This document shows, piece after piece, positions 34,913 to 45,899 of a stretch of 64,000 nucleotides of DNA (the first letter of the stretch is position 1; each line of letters begins with the position of its first letter). The position numbers and the translations under genes are program-made. The stretch is taken from contig CAOYZS010000005.1 in assembly GCA_948567375.1 (NCBI GenBank), forward strand, positions 558,001 through 622,000, in the 5' to 3' direction. The notes under the pieces were generated by a model, which saw nothing but the letters and a program-made list of their open reading frames with translations, was not told where the DNA came from and made no database searches. This DNA is from Lunularia cruciata (lineage: Eukaryota > Streptophyta > Marchantiopsida > Lunulariales > Lunulariaceae).

Positions 34913-35464
34913 TCGATGGATAAGATTGTAATATATAGTTTTTTATAGAAAATATGAAAGAAACATTTTTAATAGAAAATATGTGGAGTAGTGGCTAAAA
35001 GTACATGATGTTATGCACTTGATGAAGAAGATGCACTCCGGGATGAGCCATCATTTAGGGATAGGGGCATGCTTCACGAGGACACCAAGTTAATAATAGT
35101 GCAATAGTGTTGAAGGTAATAAAGAAAGAGAACAAAGAAAAGTTGGAGAGTACTCTTGAATTATATAGCATTGAGAGATGGATAAGATTGTAATATATAG
35201 TGTTTTATAGGAAATATCAAAGAAACATTTTTATAGAAAATATGTGGAGTGGTGGCTAGAAGTACATGATGTTATGCACTTGATGAAGCTTATGCACTCC
35301 ATGATGAGCAATCATACAGCCAATAGGGACCTTATTCAAGAGGAGTTTGACCAAGTTAAGATAGTGTTGAAGGTAATAAAGAAGGAGAACAAAAATTGGA
35401 CAAAAGTGAACAGAAATTGGACAAAAGTTGGAGAGTATTCTCAAATTATAGAGCAAGGAGAGAG
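34913..35464 (+). repeat. Tandem duplication, unit about 265-285 bp
   Basis: Two diverged head-to-tail units start with ATGGATAAGATTGTAATATA at about 34,917 and 35,177. Both contain GAAAATATGTGGAGT, ACATGATGTTATGCACTTGA and TGTTGAAGGTAATAAAGAA. The second unit holds a short open stretch rich in Lys, Glu and Asn with two copies of NRNWTKV-like sequence. No known protein is recognised. Confidence 0.75.
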
Positions 35465-35691
35465 TTCCTAAATGAGAGCTACTCAAACCTAAATAAGATT
35501 ACTAAGAGATGAAGTGGGATGCACAAGCAATTACTCCAAACAATTGGAAGAAGAATTGCAAGAATGCTTGCATTAAACAACAATTTTGCAATGGACTTGG
35601 CACAATGCAAAGAGCTTTAAATCTACTTTGACATTGATCAAGATTTATGATATGCCTATTGAAAGAAAGACTGAGAATTTGCTACATAATC

Positions 35692-35849
35692 AGCATTGTA
35701 CCAATGCTGAATTAGATAGCATTTATCTTTGCTTAGTTGCCTTAGAGGAAAGAGAAAGAATTAACCAATCAGCATTGTACCAATGCTGAATTAGATAGCA
35801 TTTATCTTTGCTTAGTTGCCTTAGAGGAAAGAGAAAGAATTAACCAATC
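35692..35849 (+). repeat. 79-bp perfect or near-perfect tandem duplication
   Basis: AGCATTGTACCAATGCTGAA starts at 35,692 and again at 35,771, followed by the same TTAGATAGCATTTATCTTTG and AGGAAAGAGAAAGAATTAAC. The near identity points to a recent event. The reading frame across it contains ALEERERINQS then WSRRATRSRNWD, which faintly resembles the region before the reverse transcriptase in plant LINEs. That is a guess only. Confidence 0.8.
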
Positions 35850-36745
35850 ATGGTCAAGAAGGGCCACTAGGAGTAGGAATTGGGACCATAAAACCTTTGC
35901 TACAACAATCAAACAAGAAAGAGCAAAAATGGGATCTTTAAGTTATCAATGATGAGGTGTGTAAAGTTAGATGAGCTCATTAATGAGAATATCAATTTAG
36001 TACTCGTGAACAAGGACACCATGCAACTTATGGAGAATCTATAAAATTTAATGGTAGAGAATCCAAGACAAAAGGCTACAATTTGGATAGTAGATAATCA
36101 ACAAAGGTCAACAATATAGATAAGATAAAGTATCAAGTTAGAATTAAGAGAAAGAGCATGTAGATTAGGTATTGCAAACAAGGAGGAAGAACATTGACCA
36201 TAATCTTCATCTTGATTGCTTAACATTATTAGTTAAACAATTTGAATAGCAATTTGGTCATAAGAAGTTAAAATAAAACAAGAAAAAGAAGTTGTGTTTG
36301 TCAAAGTGCATACTAAGGAACAAGGAACAAGGGACAAGAGTTACATGGAAATTAACGAAAACTTTGGTAAATCAAACTAATCTCTTAGCATTGGGTTGTC
36401 ACCACCAAAGGAAATGCAAGCTATTAAGCAAGGTGGAGGACCTCAACAATATTATCCAAGATACATAACATCTTCTCAAAGCCATATAAAGAGAGCAACA
36501 AACTAATAGTAGCCAAACTATTAAAGTCTCCTACACTAAGACAACTTGGAGGAATTCATCCAATTTGTGTCCCCATTATATGATAAAGAAGCTACTATTG
36601 GCAAACCACTACATCATGTTGTAATGAAGGACACCAACACTCAGCTTAACTTCTTCCAATTATGCAACTACTATTTCCCAATTTATCCATCTATGGTCAA
36701 TAAACAATAATGCAAGTGGCCTTTAATCTAGAATTCAAGTTCACC
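35850..36745. other. AT-rich stretch, no gene recognised
   Basis: Short frames only, rich in Lys, Asn and Ile. Nothing here is assignable. It may be very old transposon sequence, perhaps continuous with the LINE-like words just upstream. Confidence 0.4.
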
Positions 36746-37070
36746 CTTTACTTCCACCCAATATTTTGGCATATTAAGTTCTTCTCCACAATTTATTGCT
36801 TCTTGCACTTCCATTTAAAGTGCTTTTGCTTTAGATTTTGCCAAAATCTTCTCCTCTTTTGCAACGAGAATAAACTTTACCCTAAGTCACTTAACCTTTT
36901 GCAAAGATGACAATGTAGAACTTACATCATCTAGCTCTTTTTTCTTTGCAGAGTGAGTTTTAACCCTTAAGTCATCAATGTCTAGCCACTCCTCTTCTAC
37001 TTTAAAGGGAAGTGCAAGAAGCAATAAATCATGGAGAAGAACTTAATATGCCAAAATATTGGAAGTAAAG
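36746..37070. repeat. Inverted repeat (foldback), arms about 75 and 71 bp
   Basis: The left arm, 36,746-36,820, starts CTTTACTTCCACCCAATATT. The right arm, 37,000-37,070, ends ATATTGGAAGTAAAG, and the two are reverse complements apart from a few mismatches and one small gap. The loop is about 180 bp. Transcribed RNA would form a long, nearly perfect hairpin. It could be a foldback or MITE-type transposon, or an inverted duplication able to make small RNAs. No target duplication is evident. Confidence 0.85.
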
Positions 37071-37687
37071 CCCATGACTTATCAATGATTATCAAATTGA
37101 GTAGGAAGCTTAGGGTTCCCTAAAATAGATGTTGAGATTGTCAAGTGTATGTCACGCCATTTGTAGCTTCACATCTAGATTGCTCAAATATTGGAGTAAT
37201 AGTGATAGTAATTAAAGGTATTTTGGCCGTTACTCATAGACTACTTTCTATTGGTCAGATTTTGTGTTTTGGGTACCAACTACATGGTGAGGCCCATTGT
37301 CATTTGCACCGTTCACACCATCGGGTGTGCTATCAATGAGACCCTTGGTGTGAGACCTATGTCAAAATCAGGAGTATACCTTGGGAGTGCAGCTCCAAAG
37401 ACCTCAATTCTCTATTGTTGAGCCTTCTAGTTCTTGGCTAGAGTGGACAGAAAGCTGGCAAGCATCACCAAGAATCTCTTAGCTAGAGTGGGTGTGGCTT
37501 GACTATAATCAGTGTCCAATTGTTGGTAGATCATTGCGTGATAGATCAAGTACTGATCTGATTGAGTGTGATTTGATTTATGTAACTAAACTGATAACAA
37601 TAGAGAAGTGAGAGTCAAGGGGAAATTAGGTGCAAAAACTGAGGGTGGTGGTGGTATTTCCAAGCCTGGTGAATTGTGGTACCTTAA
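37071..37687. other. Spacer before the transposon cluster
   Basis: No gene recognised. A short open stretch at 37,145-37,339 shows no known motif. The right boundary is the start of a TE-X terminus. Confidence 0.4.
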
Positions 37688-38165
37688 TGTGACAACCTAG
37701 CAAATATCACTTTTGCGGTAATTGGGTAAGTAAAGTTTGTTCCCGTAGAGTGTGGTGCTCACATTTTTTGTTTTTTTTCAAAATAAAGAAGAAGAAGTGT
37801 ATAGAGAAGTCGGATTGCGCTTGTATGGCTGAAGAAGGTGAAGAAAAGAGTCTTTGGGATGAAACTTGAATTAAAGTGACTTCAGGTCATAAGGCAAATT
37901 ACTCGGAAATGCCTTGTCAGCATACAACCCGAAGTAAGGAGCCTTCATATCGGGGGGAGCTCAACCTGAGGCAAAGTCTATCTAACAACCTTTTGTCTGG
38001 GCGAGAAATTCAAGAAAGGACCGTTCAAAAACCGGCGGCCCATACGCGCAAAGTATGATTGATAGTGACAGGTGCATGCAGGAGGTGTGATTTCTTGGTA
38101 GAAACTCAAAGTGAAGAGAGACGAAGAAAGTGCAACTCTATAAAAATTGAGCTCACGACGAAGCA

Positions 38166-39119
38166 ATGTCAAGCAATTTTCCTTTGCCATTGAGAAGTCG
38201 TCCTACAGGTGATCGTGGGAAGGGAAATAGAGTTGGCAACGCGCTAGTGTGTAAGGGAGAAGTTGCAAGAGTGAAACCGAGAGACAGTGAGAAAGCAAGA
38301 GAGATGGGAGGAGGAAAGAAGAACTCCAAATTCGCAATGAGGAATCATGCGATTCGGAGGTTAGATGTAATCACAAGAATAGAAGTCTTGAGCCAACTTT
38401 GGATTACATTCTTGGCATGGAACTGGAATGTTAGTTTTCCAGGGTTCTTGACTGAGATCATCAAGAGCAAGTGTCTCGATGGACCCGAGGAAGAAGGGAA
38501 GAGAGGAAATCCGGCTTGCAGGAGAGAGTCGGATTGGAGCCTAGTACTCGAGAAGGAAGCAGGCTCGGAGCAGGGGGCCACGTTCTTGGGGAAGGGAGAG
38601 ATAGCCCAAGAAACCCAAGAAGTGAGAGATGCATTCTTGTCAAAGCGGACAAAGAATGGGTACAAAGTGGAGAGTTACAAAGATCTTGTCAAGAGGGGAA
38701 TTGTGAGTGCTCTGATGGCAATCCTGAAGCCGGAGAGAGCAACCTATGTGATGAAACACCAAGCGGTGTTCTTTCACAAATTGTTTGCAGGAGAACTGAT
38801 CAATTGGGCGAGGTGTTTCCATGGGAGAACACGAAAAATGGTGTGGAATCTGCGGGATAAATCACCTCCACACTACATTGTGCCGTTTGCAGCTCATTTC
38901 TACCTCGGATTGAATTTGCTGAACTTGGCAGAGCGCAGTAGGATGGTGTCGCATTTCCATCTTGATTTGAGAAGGGAAGTCGACATAGAGGAGCACCAGT
39001 ACATCCTACAAATTAGAAGCACCAACGAGTACTACAAGAAGATGGGGAAGAATGTGGAGATCAAAGTGAGTACTCCAAAATTGAAGAAGAGAAGTCGTAA
39101 GGCGAAGCTAAAGATATGA
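38166..39119 (+). CDS. TE-X first open frame, conserved protein of unknown function, 317 aa
   Basis: The ATG at 38,166 begins MSSNFPLPLRSRP. A related copy on the minus strand near 45,470 begins MPSKFPIPLSSR, which supports this start. The N-terminal third is basic and contains KFAMRNHAIRRLDVITRIEV. A central block has TKNGYKVESYKDLVKRGIV and SALMAILKPE. The last third has HQAVFFHKLFAGELINWARC, PPHYIVPFAAHFYLGLNLL and MVSHFHLDLRREVD, and ends in a Lys/Arg-rich tail. The last two blocks recur in at least two further TE-X copies. The pattern (basic head, globular helical domain, then coiled coil) would suit a nucleic-acid-binding structural protein such as a gag-like product. I do not recognise the family. 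Confidence 0.6.
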   Translation: MSSNFPLPLRSRPTGDRGKGNRVGNALVCKGEVARVKPRDSEKAREMGGGKKNSKFAMRNHAIRRLDVITRIEVLSQLWITFLAWNWNVSFPGFLTEIIKSKCLDGPEEEGKRGNPACRRESDWSLVLEKEAGSEQGATFLGKGEIAQETQEVRDAFLSKRTKNGYKVESYKDLVKRGIVSALMAILKPERATYVMKHQAVFFHKLFAGELINWARCFHGRTRKMVWNLRDKSPPHYIVPFAAHFYLGLNLLNLAERSRMVSHFHLDLRREVDIEEHQYILQIRSTNEYYKKMGKNVEIKVSTPKLKKRSRKAKLKI

Positions 39120-39526
39120 TGAAACATCAGAAGACCAGAAGAGGAAGCCCGAGGCGAGGCATGGTGGTGATTGAGTTGGAAGATGAAGACTCGGAAGGTG
39201 AAGCCAAGTGCAAGTCCAAAGATTCGGAACACAAGGAGGAGGCCGAGCTAACACTACAAAGTGGAAATACGAGTAGTGACAGCAATGAGGGTGGAGAAAT
39301 GACATCGGCACCAGCTGCTGCAAAGGAGGAAGAAGAAGTGCAGGCAGAAATTGGAGCCAAGGACACCACGAAGTTGGAAGATGAAGTACCCGAGGCCAAA
39401 GAGAAAAAGATTGCAGTTCAGAGGGGAGTTTGCTCGAGACGCAAGGCAAAGTGTGATGCAGGTCCGAGTAACTTGAAAGAAAAGGTGAATGAAAGCTCGG
39501 GAAGCAAGGCATCAGTTCCGATATGA
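39116..39526 (+). CDS. TE-X acidic region
   Basis: This 136-aa stretch overlaps the end of the previous frame by 4 bases. It is rich in Glu, Lys and Ser (EDEDSEGEAKCKSK, AELTLQSGNTSSDSN, EEEEVQAEIGAKD). The word LTLQSG(D/N)TSSDS recurs in copy 3 (54,760) and, as LTLQSEESGSES, in the minus-strand copy at 43,580. It is thus a conserved part of the element and probably intrinsically disordered. It may be a separate protein or reached by a shift in frame; the sequence alone does not tell. Confidence 0.5.
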   Translation: MMKHQKTRRGSPRRGMVVIELEDEDSEGEAKCKSKDSEHKEEAELTLQSGNTSSDSNEGGEMTSAPAAAKEEEEVQAEIGAKDTTKLEDEVPEAKEKKIAVQRGVCSRRKAKCDAGPSNLKEKVNESSGSKASVPI

Positions 39527-40358
39527 AGATTGCAGAGAAGAAGGCAAGTATCGGATGAACAAGAAGTGCAAAGAGAAGTTGCTACGCAAGAAGAGGTAAC
39601 CCCAAGTGATGGAGTCGAGTACTTGCGGGAGGTAGTGTCCTCTATTGGTGAAGTTAGAACACAGGAAGAAGGAGATGCAATCAAGGTGTCCGAAAGTGAA
39701 GACTGTGTTGCAGGTCTTAGCACGATTAGAAGAAGAGAACTCGGAGTTGAAGAAGAGTATAACCCGAGGTGAGGAGGAAAGGGAAGTACTACAAGCGGAG
39801 GCAATAATGAAGACTCAGGTAATTGAAGACCTAAAGAGAGAAGTGAGGTATTGAGAAGATCTTGTTAAGAAGAGTGACATAGCAAGGGAGAGACAAGTAG
39901 CAGAGTATGAAATCTTGAAGCAATAGTTTGTTGATTCAAGAGTAGAAGTTATCCATGTTATGGTGAGAGTAGCAGAGAGGGAACAAGAGCTCGATAGGGT
40001 GATGGAGAACGTAGAGGAGAAGAAGCACCTCTGGCAAAGAGAGTTAGCAACACGATATAGGGAAGAAGAGAGATTACGAGAGTTACTTTGTAGTCAAGAG
40101 GAGAAGATTGTATAGAAGGAGAAGGAGAAGGAGATGGTGAAAGCCGAGTTCAAAGCAGAATTGACAATGTACAAGGAGGATTGGCTTGCAGATCAAGAGC
40201 GAGAATGGAAGATGAGATTGGAGCCATTGAAGGAGATAGTCCTCTGAATGAACGTGATGTTGAGTATAGAGGCCACTGATCAAATTGAAGAAACGAGGCT
40301 GCACGAGTTGAAGTTGTTGGTGCAGGAGACGAGGCGAAGATAGGCAAAAGATACCGAT

Positions 40359-40739
40359 TTGAATGTGCTGTTGATAAGTCTCTGGACTCGTGTAGATAGG
40401 AAGATCTTAGAGGTAGAAGACAATATTTTGATTAGATTAGACATAGTGAAATTGGAGATAGAAAAACTTCGGAAGGATGTTAGAGCCAAACCCAAAGTAG
40501 ATAACATGAGAGTGCAGATGTCTTTGGAGTTAGAGATGGAGACATTGGAGAAGAGTGGGTTGAGAGATGAAGAGTTAGAAGGGTTACCCACTAGTGCAAT
40601 TTCAGATCAGGAAAGAGAATTGCTGGATCTGGTAGAAGAAGTAGAAGATGTGAAACCCAAGGATAGAGTAGTAGTAAGTAAAATTACTTCGGGTTCGGGT
40701 TTGAAAGCTGAAGAAGAGGTAGACATCGGATCGGAGTAG
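40359..40739 (+). CDS. TE-X distal coiled-coil segment
   Basis: Heptad-like Leu/Ile spacing is seen in DNILIRLDIVKLEIEKLRKD. The end DIGSE at 40,739 matches the end of the corresponding minus-strand region (DIRSG at 55,657). It is the C-terminal end of the element's coding part. The function is unknown. Confidence 0.45.
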   Translation: MNVLLISLWTRVDRKILEVEDNILIRLDIVKLEIEKLRKDVRAKPKVDNMRVQMSLELEMETLEKSGLRDEELEGLPTSAISDQERELLDLVEEVEDVKPKDRVVVSKITSGSGLKAEEEVDIGSE

Positions 40740-42372
40740 TAACAATTTTGAGATTTGAAGAAGCAGATATGAAGAGGTGCATTGTCATTTTGGATTTGTA
40801 GGTTAGAAGAGTTGTTATAAAACGGTATAGTTGTTAGAATTGTCAATTTTTTCACTATTTAAGAGTGGCATTCGTAGAGAATTGTTGTTCAGTGCTCATT
40901 ATTTTTGAGAATAGATAAAGCAAAGTGCTGTGAAGCAGTGCTCGTCGCTTGAGCTTGATTCCGAGTATCAACTTTGTAATTGTGTTTGTAAGTGTTTGGA
41001 GAAATTTGAAGTGTAAGTTAGTGTGCTTGTTGGATGTTGGATTCCACAGCCTTGATCTTCATTCTGTGTGTTTGATCTTGAGTGAAGTGCAATCGGAGCA
41101 ATGCCTTGATAGATCTGAGAGGAATTGTAGTGTTGGTAGTATTCTGCATTTGTGAGTGCAGTACGAAGTTGATGTGAAGCAATTTTGATCGAGGAAGTTG
41201 TGCCTTTAGTGGAGGGGTGGGACACAATTCTGAGGCAAAGTCATTTTGCAGTGAAGTGCCGTTTTTGGGAGAGCTTGAATCATCACAATCAAGATTGTTT
41301 GGAAAGATTTGATGGAGTTGTGATTAAGGAGTGTTAATTTGTGACAAGACTAGGAGTCAATGCTTGTTACTCGCTTCTGGGTGTGGTTTCTACCTGAGAG
41401 ACTAAAGAAGAACTCAACAAGAACTAAATTGTTACTTTGCTTTGTATTTGGACATTTCTGACTCGTATCTTTGCGGGAACAAACTTTACTTACTTGATTA
41501 CCGCAAAAGTGATATTTGCCGGGTTGTCCCACAAAGATATGATTCAAAATTGGTCAAATACGAAGCAAAGTAACAATTTCAGTCCTTCTTGGTTGCATCT
41601 TTAATCTCTCAGGTAGAAACTACACCTAGAAGAGAGTAACAAGCTCACAATCTTCACAACTTGTCACGAATACACACACACTTAATCACAATATAGCAAA
41701 TTCCATCCAAACAACTCTTGATTGTGATGATTCAGATTCTCTCGAAGACGGCACTTCATTGCAAAGGATGATTTTGCCGTAGAATTGTGTTCCACCCCTC
41801 CACTAAAGGCACAACTTCCTTGATTTAAATTGCTTCACATCAACTTTGTGTTGCACTCACAAATGCAAAATACTACCAACACTACAATTCCTCTCAGATC
41901 TGTCAAGGCATTGCTCCAATGCACTTCACTCAAGGTCAAACACACAGAATGAAGATCAAGGCTACAGAATCCAACATCCACAGACACACTAACTTGCACT
42001 TTAAAATTCTTTACACACTCACAAACACAAACACAGAATTGACAATCGGAATTAAGCTCAAGCGCCGAGCACTAAAAACCAGCACTTATCTATCTTCAGA
42101 AATATGAATACTAAACAACATAGTACTACAAATGCTCCCCTTAAATAGTGAAGCAAACGGTAGTTCTTCCTACTTATGCACCGCTTCCTAACATCTCTTC
42201 CTACCTGCAGATCCAAACTAACAATCCATCTCTTCATATCTACCTCTTCCTATCTCAAAATTGTGACTTACCCCGATCCGATGTCTACCGCATCATCGGC
42301 TTTCAAACCCGATGATCTTCTTGCACTATTTCTACTACTTCACTAGGAACTACAATTGCACTAAGGAGTGAC

Positions 42373-43080
42373 TTATCTAACTCTTTTATCTTCTGACCCA
42401 CACTTCTCTAATGTGTCAAATAACAAGTCCGATGACACCAATATTCCTACTTCTGCAACATTGGACTTCCTCTCCTCTATCACACTACTCCTAATTCTTT
42501 CTAACTCTGAATTGACTAAATCTAATCTGAGACTTACGTTGTCTCCTACTTCTAACATCTTCCAATCTACTCTCTCCCTCAATCGGATTAGCAAAGTATT
42601 CAGATCTACATCTTTAACTCTCCTCTTCCAAGTTTCATGTACAAGCAATTTTAGCTCATGTAAACGTGCTTCTTCCAATCTCCCTTCAGCCTCAATGCAC
42701 AGCATAGCTCTCAATTTTCTTGCTACATCTTCCACCAATTCTGACTCATACCCTCGCAATTGCTGGGCCTTCAGCTCTTCACGATACATTTTCAACTCAT
42801 CTTCGTACTCAGCAGCGAGCATCTTCTTCTCCTCTACATACTGTGAACTTTGTAGCTCCGCACTTTGTACCGGCTCATGCAATCTTTCTTCTTCTTCATG
42901 CTTGATTGCTAACTCTCTCTGCCATGCTTGATCCTTCCCGGCTGCACTCCTCTTCAAGTTGTTTAACTCCTGCTCCATTATCGCTGCCGTCGCCTTCAAA
43001 TGAATATTCTCGATGCAGACAACATTCACTTCCTCCTTTATTTTGCTCAGCAACATTGCCTGCTCTTTCAATTCCCTCAC
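42373..43080 (-). CDS. TE-X coiled-coil protein segment, 235 aa
   Basis: An almost continuous coiled coil: ENIHLKATAAIMEQELNNLK, KRSAAGKDQAWQRELAIK and EARLHELKLLVHETWKRRVK, with high Glu/Lys/Leu and no cysteine pattern or enzyme motif. Very similar segments are at 55,903-56,693 and in the copy at 62.5-63.7 kb. Such a domain would drive self-association of the product. Confidence 0.5.
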   Translation of the reverse strand: MRELKEQAMLLSKIKEEVNVVCIENIHLKATAAIMEQELNNLKRSAAGKDQAWQRELAIKHEEEERLHEPVQSAELQSSQYVEEKKMLAAEYEDELKMYREELKAQQLRGYESELVEDVARKLRAMLCIEAEGRLEEARLHELKLLVHETWKRRVKDVDLNTLLIRLRERVDWKMLEVGDNVSLRLDLVNSELERIRSSVIEERKSNVAEVGILVSSDLLFDTLEKCGSEDKRVR

Positions 43081-43185
43081 TTGCTTCTATAGTTCTTTCC
43101 CTCTTGACTCACAACTCTCTTGTAACATCTTGAAAGTCTTCTTGAAAGACATCTTGAAAGTCTTCACCTGCAACTCATTCGTCAC

Positions 43186-43674
43186 CTATCTATGATCTTG
43201 GGGAATTACTTTCTGATGCTCCTTCAATACTTCCAGCAATGGTGTTACAACCTTTGTTAGATACGGTATCGCATCAAAGTTCTCTTTGTCTTCGTCTCTG
43301 TCTTTGTCTTCATACTTCGGCTCCTCCATTGGCTCCTTCTGCCAAAGTTGTGATCTTTGTATCTTCAGAGACACCGCTTTTGAGCTCTCTTCTTCTTTAC
43401 CGATTGAACTTGGCTCTATAGGATACTCCTTCTTTTCCTCTGGCCTCTGCTCATCTACCACCAAGGCTATGCAATGATTTGTTGTTCCAAGTACTCTGTC
43501 AATCATTGCATGACAAGCTTTGCTGACTCCAATTGCTTGCTGAACCTCAGGTTCCCCCTCACTCTCACTTCCAGACTCCTCACTTTGTAAGGTGAGTTCA
43601 TCCTCTTCTGATTCCTCTCCTTGCGACTCTGTTTCTTCTTCAGACTCTAATTCCAATGATGCTTCTCTCACCAT
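43186..43674 (-). CDS. TE-X acidic segment, 162 aa
   Basis: Begins MVREASLELESEEETESQ and carries EEDELTLQSEESGSESEGEP, HCIALVVDEQRPEEKKEYP and a conserved KIQRSQLW(Q/M)KE word, ending VVTPLLELLKEHQKVIPQD. The equivalent at 56,694-57,200 is very similar, so this part is under some shared constraint or the copies are young relative to each other. Confidence 0.5.
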   Translation of the reverse strand: MVREASLELESEEETESQGEESEEDELTLQSEESGSESEGEPEVQQAIGVSKACHAMIDRVLGTTNHCIALVVDEQRPEEKKEYPIEPSSIGKEEESSKAVSLKIQRSQLWQKEPMEEPKYEDKDRDEDKENFDAIPYLTKVVTPLLEVLKEHQKVIPQDHR

Positions 43675-44294
43675 CTTCTAAATCTGCAAAACCAATCTTC
43701 GAGACTTCCTTTGAGCTGGAGGTGACTTTGCTTCTTCTTCAGACTCTAATTCCGATGATGCTTCTCTCACCATCTTCTTACTATGCACAACCAGTCTTCA
43801 AGTCTTCCTTTGAGCTGGAGGTGACTTTGCTTCTTCGGGTTTACTGCGCTTCTTCTTCTTTGGACTTGTGACTTCTTCCAGCTTCCATTATCCTGTCTTC
43901 AAGAAGTGATCATCATTGGCTCGCAGGTGTGTCATATATTGTCACTCTTCTTCATCCGCTTCCCCTCTTAAATGATGATGGAAATGCGACACCATGTGAT
44001 GCCTCTCCTCCATTGTTAGCAAATTCAACGCAAAGTAGAAATGTGTTGCAAATGGTGCAAAATAATGTGGAGGCAAACCCGTCCTCCAATTGATCACCAT
44101 CTGCCTCATTTGGCTGTGAAAACACTTCGCCCAATTCACCTTCATCCCTACATCTGGTGGAAGAAGACTGCTTGCTGCATGTTCACGTAAGTTGTCCGTT
44201 CTGGTTTGAACATGGCCATCATTGCCCCCATGATACCTTGTTTAAATGGGTCCCGATAGGAGTCCACCTTGTAACCATTTGTTGTTCTCGGAGC

Positions 44295-44986
44295 TGTAAC
44301 ACCCATTTGTGCATGTGTGTGGTATTGTGATATTTAGCTTGATATTACAAGTACTTAAGAGATATTATTTATATATAGATAAAGGATGGTTCTATATTAG
44401 TCATGGTTAGCTAAAGTTAGTCATAGCTAAGATAGATGGGACCTTACTTTAGAGGAAGTAGAAAAGATGAGCACCACTATTTTGGATTTTAGTGTGTTGA
44501 CTTGGTATTATTCCTAGGTGTTTGGCTTTGAGGAAAGAGTTGAGAACTCTTGGGCCTGCAAACCTTTTTGTTTTGGATTCTTCTTTATTCCAAGGATAGT
44601 CCATGTGAAGGAATCCTTGACTTAGTGGTTGGGTCAAGATAAGACCACATGCTTAGGGGAATATGCCCATGTGAATGGATATTCCTTTCTACTTTTTGAC
44701 TTTACTTGACTTTTAGTCTAGTAACTTGAGTTACTATGGTAATTAGTAACTTTGGTACGTAACTATTTCACAAGTATATAAACAAGGGGTGAGGAGGTAC
44801 TCATCATCCTTTCATTTGCAACTATCTCTCTCTCATTGAGTTCTCTAGTGAGCAATGTCTTGAGTCTTGGAGTGTTAGCCTTGGAGGAGTATGATGGAGT
44901 TGGGGTTCCTTGCCTTCTTAGTCCATGGTGCGCTACCATAATAGCCATCAGAGGTTCATCTTGAGTGAGAGACAGGCCGGCTCACA
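44295..44986 (+). mobile_element. Solo LTR (692 bp) inserted in TE-X copy 2
   Basis: Starts TGTAACACCC and ends GGCTCACA. It is flanked by GAGC on both sides (44,291-44,294 and 44,987-44,990), a 4-bp target duplication. The uninterrupted sequence exists in TE-X copy 4 near 57,700, where TTCTCGGAGC runs straight on to the next part, so both borders are confirmed. A TATA box (TATATAAA, 44,775-44,782) supports plus orientation. There is no internal region, so it is a solo LTR left by recombination. The parent family is not identified. Confidence 0.82.
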
Positions 44987-45899
44987 GAGCAAAGAAAGAA
45001 TTCTGGATTTCTGTCATTTCTTCTGTAGCATCACACTTCCAATAGAAGGTGATCCCCATCGGTTCTCTTGCTTCCTTCCCCAATGCTAACCTCCAATCCT
45101 ACTCAGTTCATCGAGCCGGATTCCCTCTCTTCCCTTCAACTTCGGGGCCCTCCTCACAATTATTGGCAGCTATCTCTGCCATCACTCCTGGGAAACTGAA
45201 ATTCCAGTTCCATGCTAAAAATGTAATATGAAGTCTATTCAAGACCTCGATTTTGGCTACCACATCTAACCTACGAATTGCAAAACTTTACACCACCAGA
45301 GCATTTGTGACCTTCTTTGCCATGATCTGCTCTCTTGTTCTTCGGCACTGAAAGACTATGCCTTCTCTTGGACGAGACACTCTAATCCCTTCTGGATTTT
45401 GGAAAATTGCACTCTCAATTGGCTTCCTGTCATGCATAACTACAAGACGACTACTCAAAGGAATTGGAAATTTACTTGGCATCTTCAACTTGTCCCTGCG
45501 CAATTGCAATTTTATATTACCCTGAATTGCAATCATTCTTCAATCCATTTCAAATTTGACTTCCCCTTTTCTGCGTGTTGATGTCCTGTCACTATCAAGA
45601 CATGCTTCTTGTGCCTCCACTATTTCTTGAAGTGTACTTTCTTGCCACATACCAAGGTTGTTAGACGGTCTTCATATTGCTTGTGCTTTTCGACTCAAAG
45701 ATGATGCTCTTTGGACTTTTCAATCATACCCCTCTTTTGAATACCTCCATCATCGGATCTGATCTTGCCTTCTTCAGATTTCCTCCAAAGTCACTTCCGT
45801 CCATTCTTTCTTTTGCAATTTGGCTTTCTATGCTTACTTCTTCCCTCAAATGCAAATAAACAGAGAAAAACAAAAAATGTGGGCACCACATACCCCCTC

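Larger units (their letters stand above)
37688..41533 (+). mobile_element. TE-X copy 1: unclassified element with inverted termini and its own protein-coding region
   Basis: The left end, 37,688-37,750, starts TGTGACAACC and contains CAAATATCACTTTTGCGGTA. The right end, about 41,469-41,533, is its reverse complement with roughly 90% match by eye. The body starts TGTGGTGCTCACATTTTTTG at 37,751 and carries a 317-aa open frame, an acidic stretch and coiled-coil stretches, then a 3' non-coding part of about 790 bp. No reverse transcriptase, transposase or integrase motif is visible. TG...CA ends also fit LTR-type elements, so the class is open. The copy looks old, with several breaks in its distal coding part. 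Confidence 0.65.
41534..45890 (-). mobile_element. TE-X copy 2, opposite orientation, abutting copy 1
   Basis: This copy shares one 63-bp terminus with copy 1 and reads the other way, so the pair forms a large inverted arrangement (copy 1 tail to copy 2 tail). The 3' non-coding part is at 41,534-42,370, coiled-coil frames at 42,373-43,674, the conserved VNWAKCFH...HYFAPFATHF block near 43,950-44,140, and the N-terminal MPSKFPIPL block near 45,470. The body ends at GGGCACCACA (45,890), mirroring the start of copy 1. A solo LTR lies inside it. The sequence differs from copy 1 enough to be another subfamily member. It is broken in several places. Confidence 0.62.

Noticed and set aside
35586-35940. 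LINE reverse transcriptase gene
   Set aside because: Only a faint resemblance over about 25 residues, with no catalytic motif in the following 1 kb.
37751-41533. TE-X as an ordinary LTR retrotransposon
   Set aside because: No direct terminal repeats were found in copy 1: the ends match only as reverse complements, and no polymerase or integrase is present. The class is left open, not excluded.
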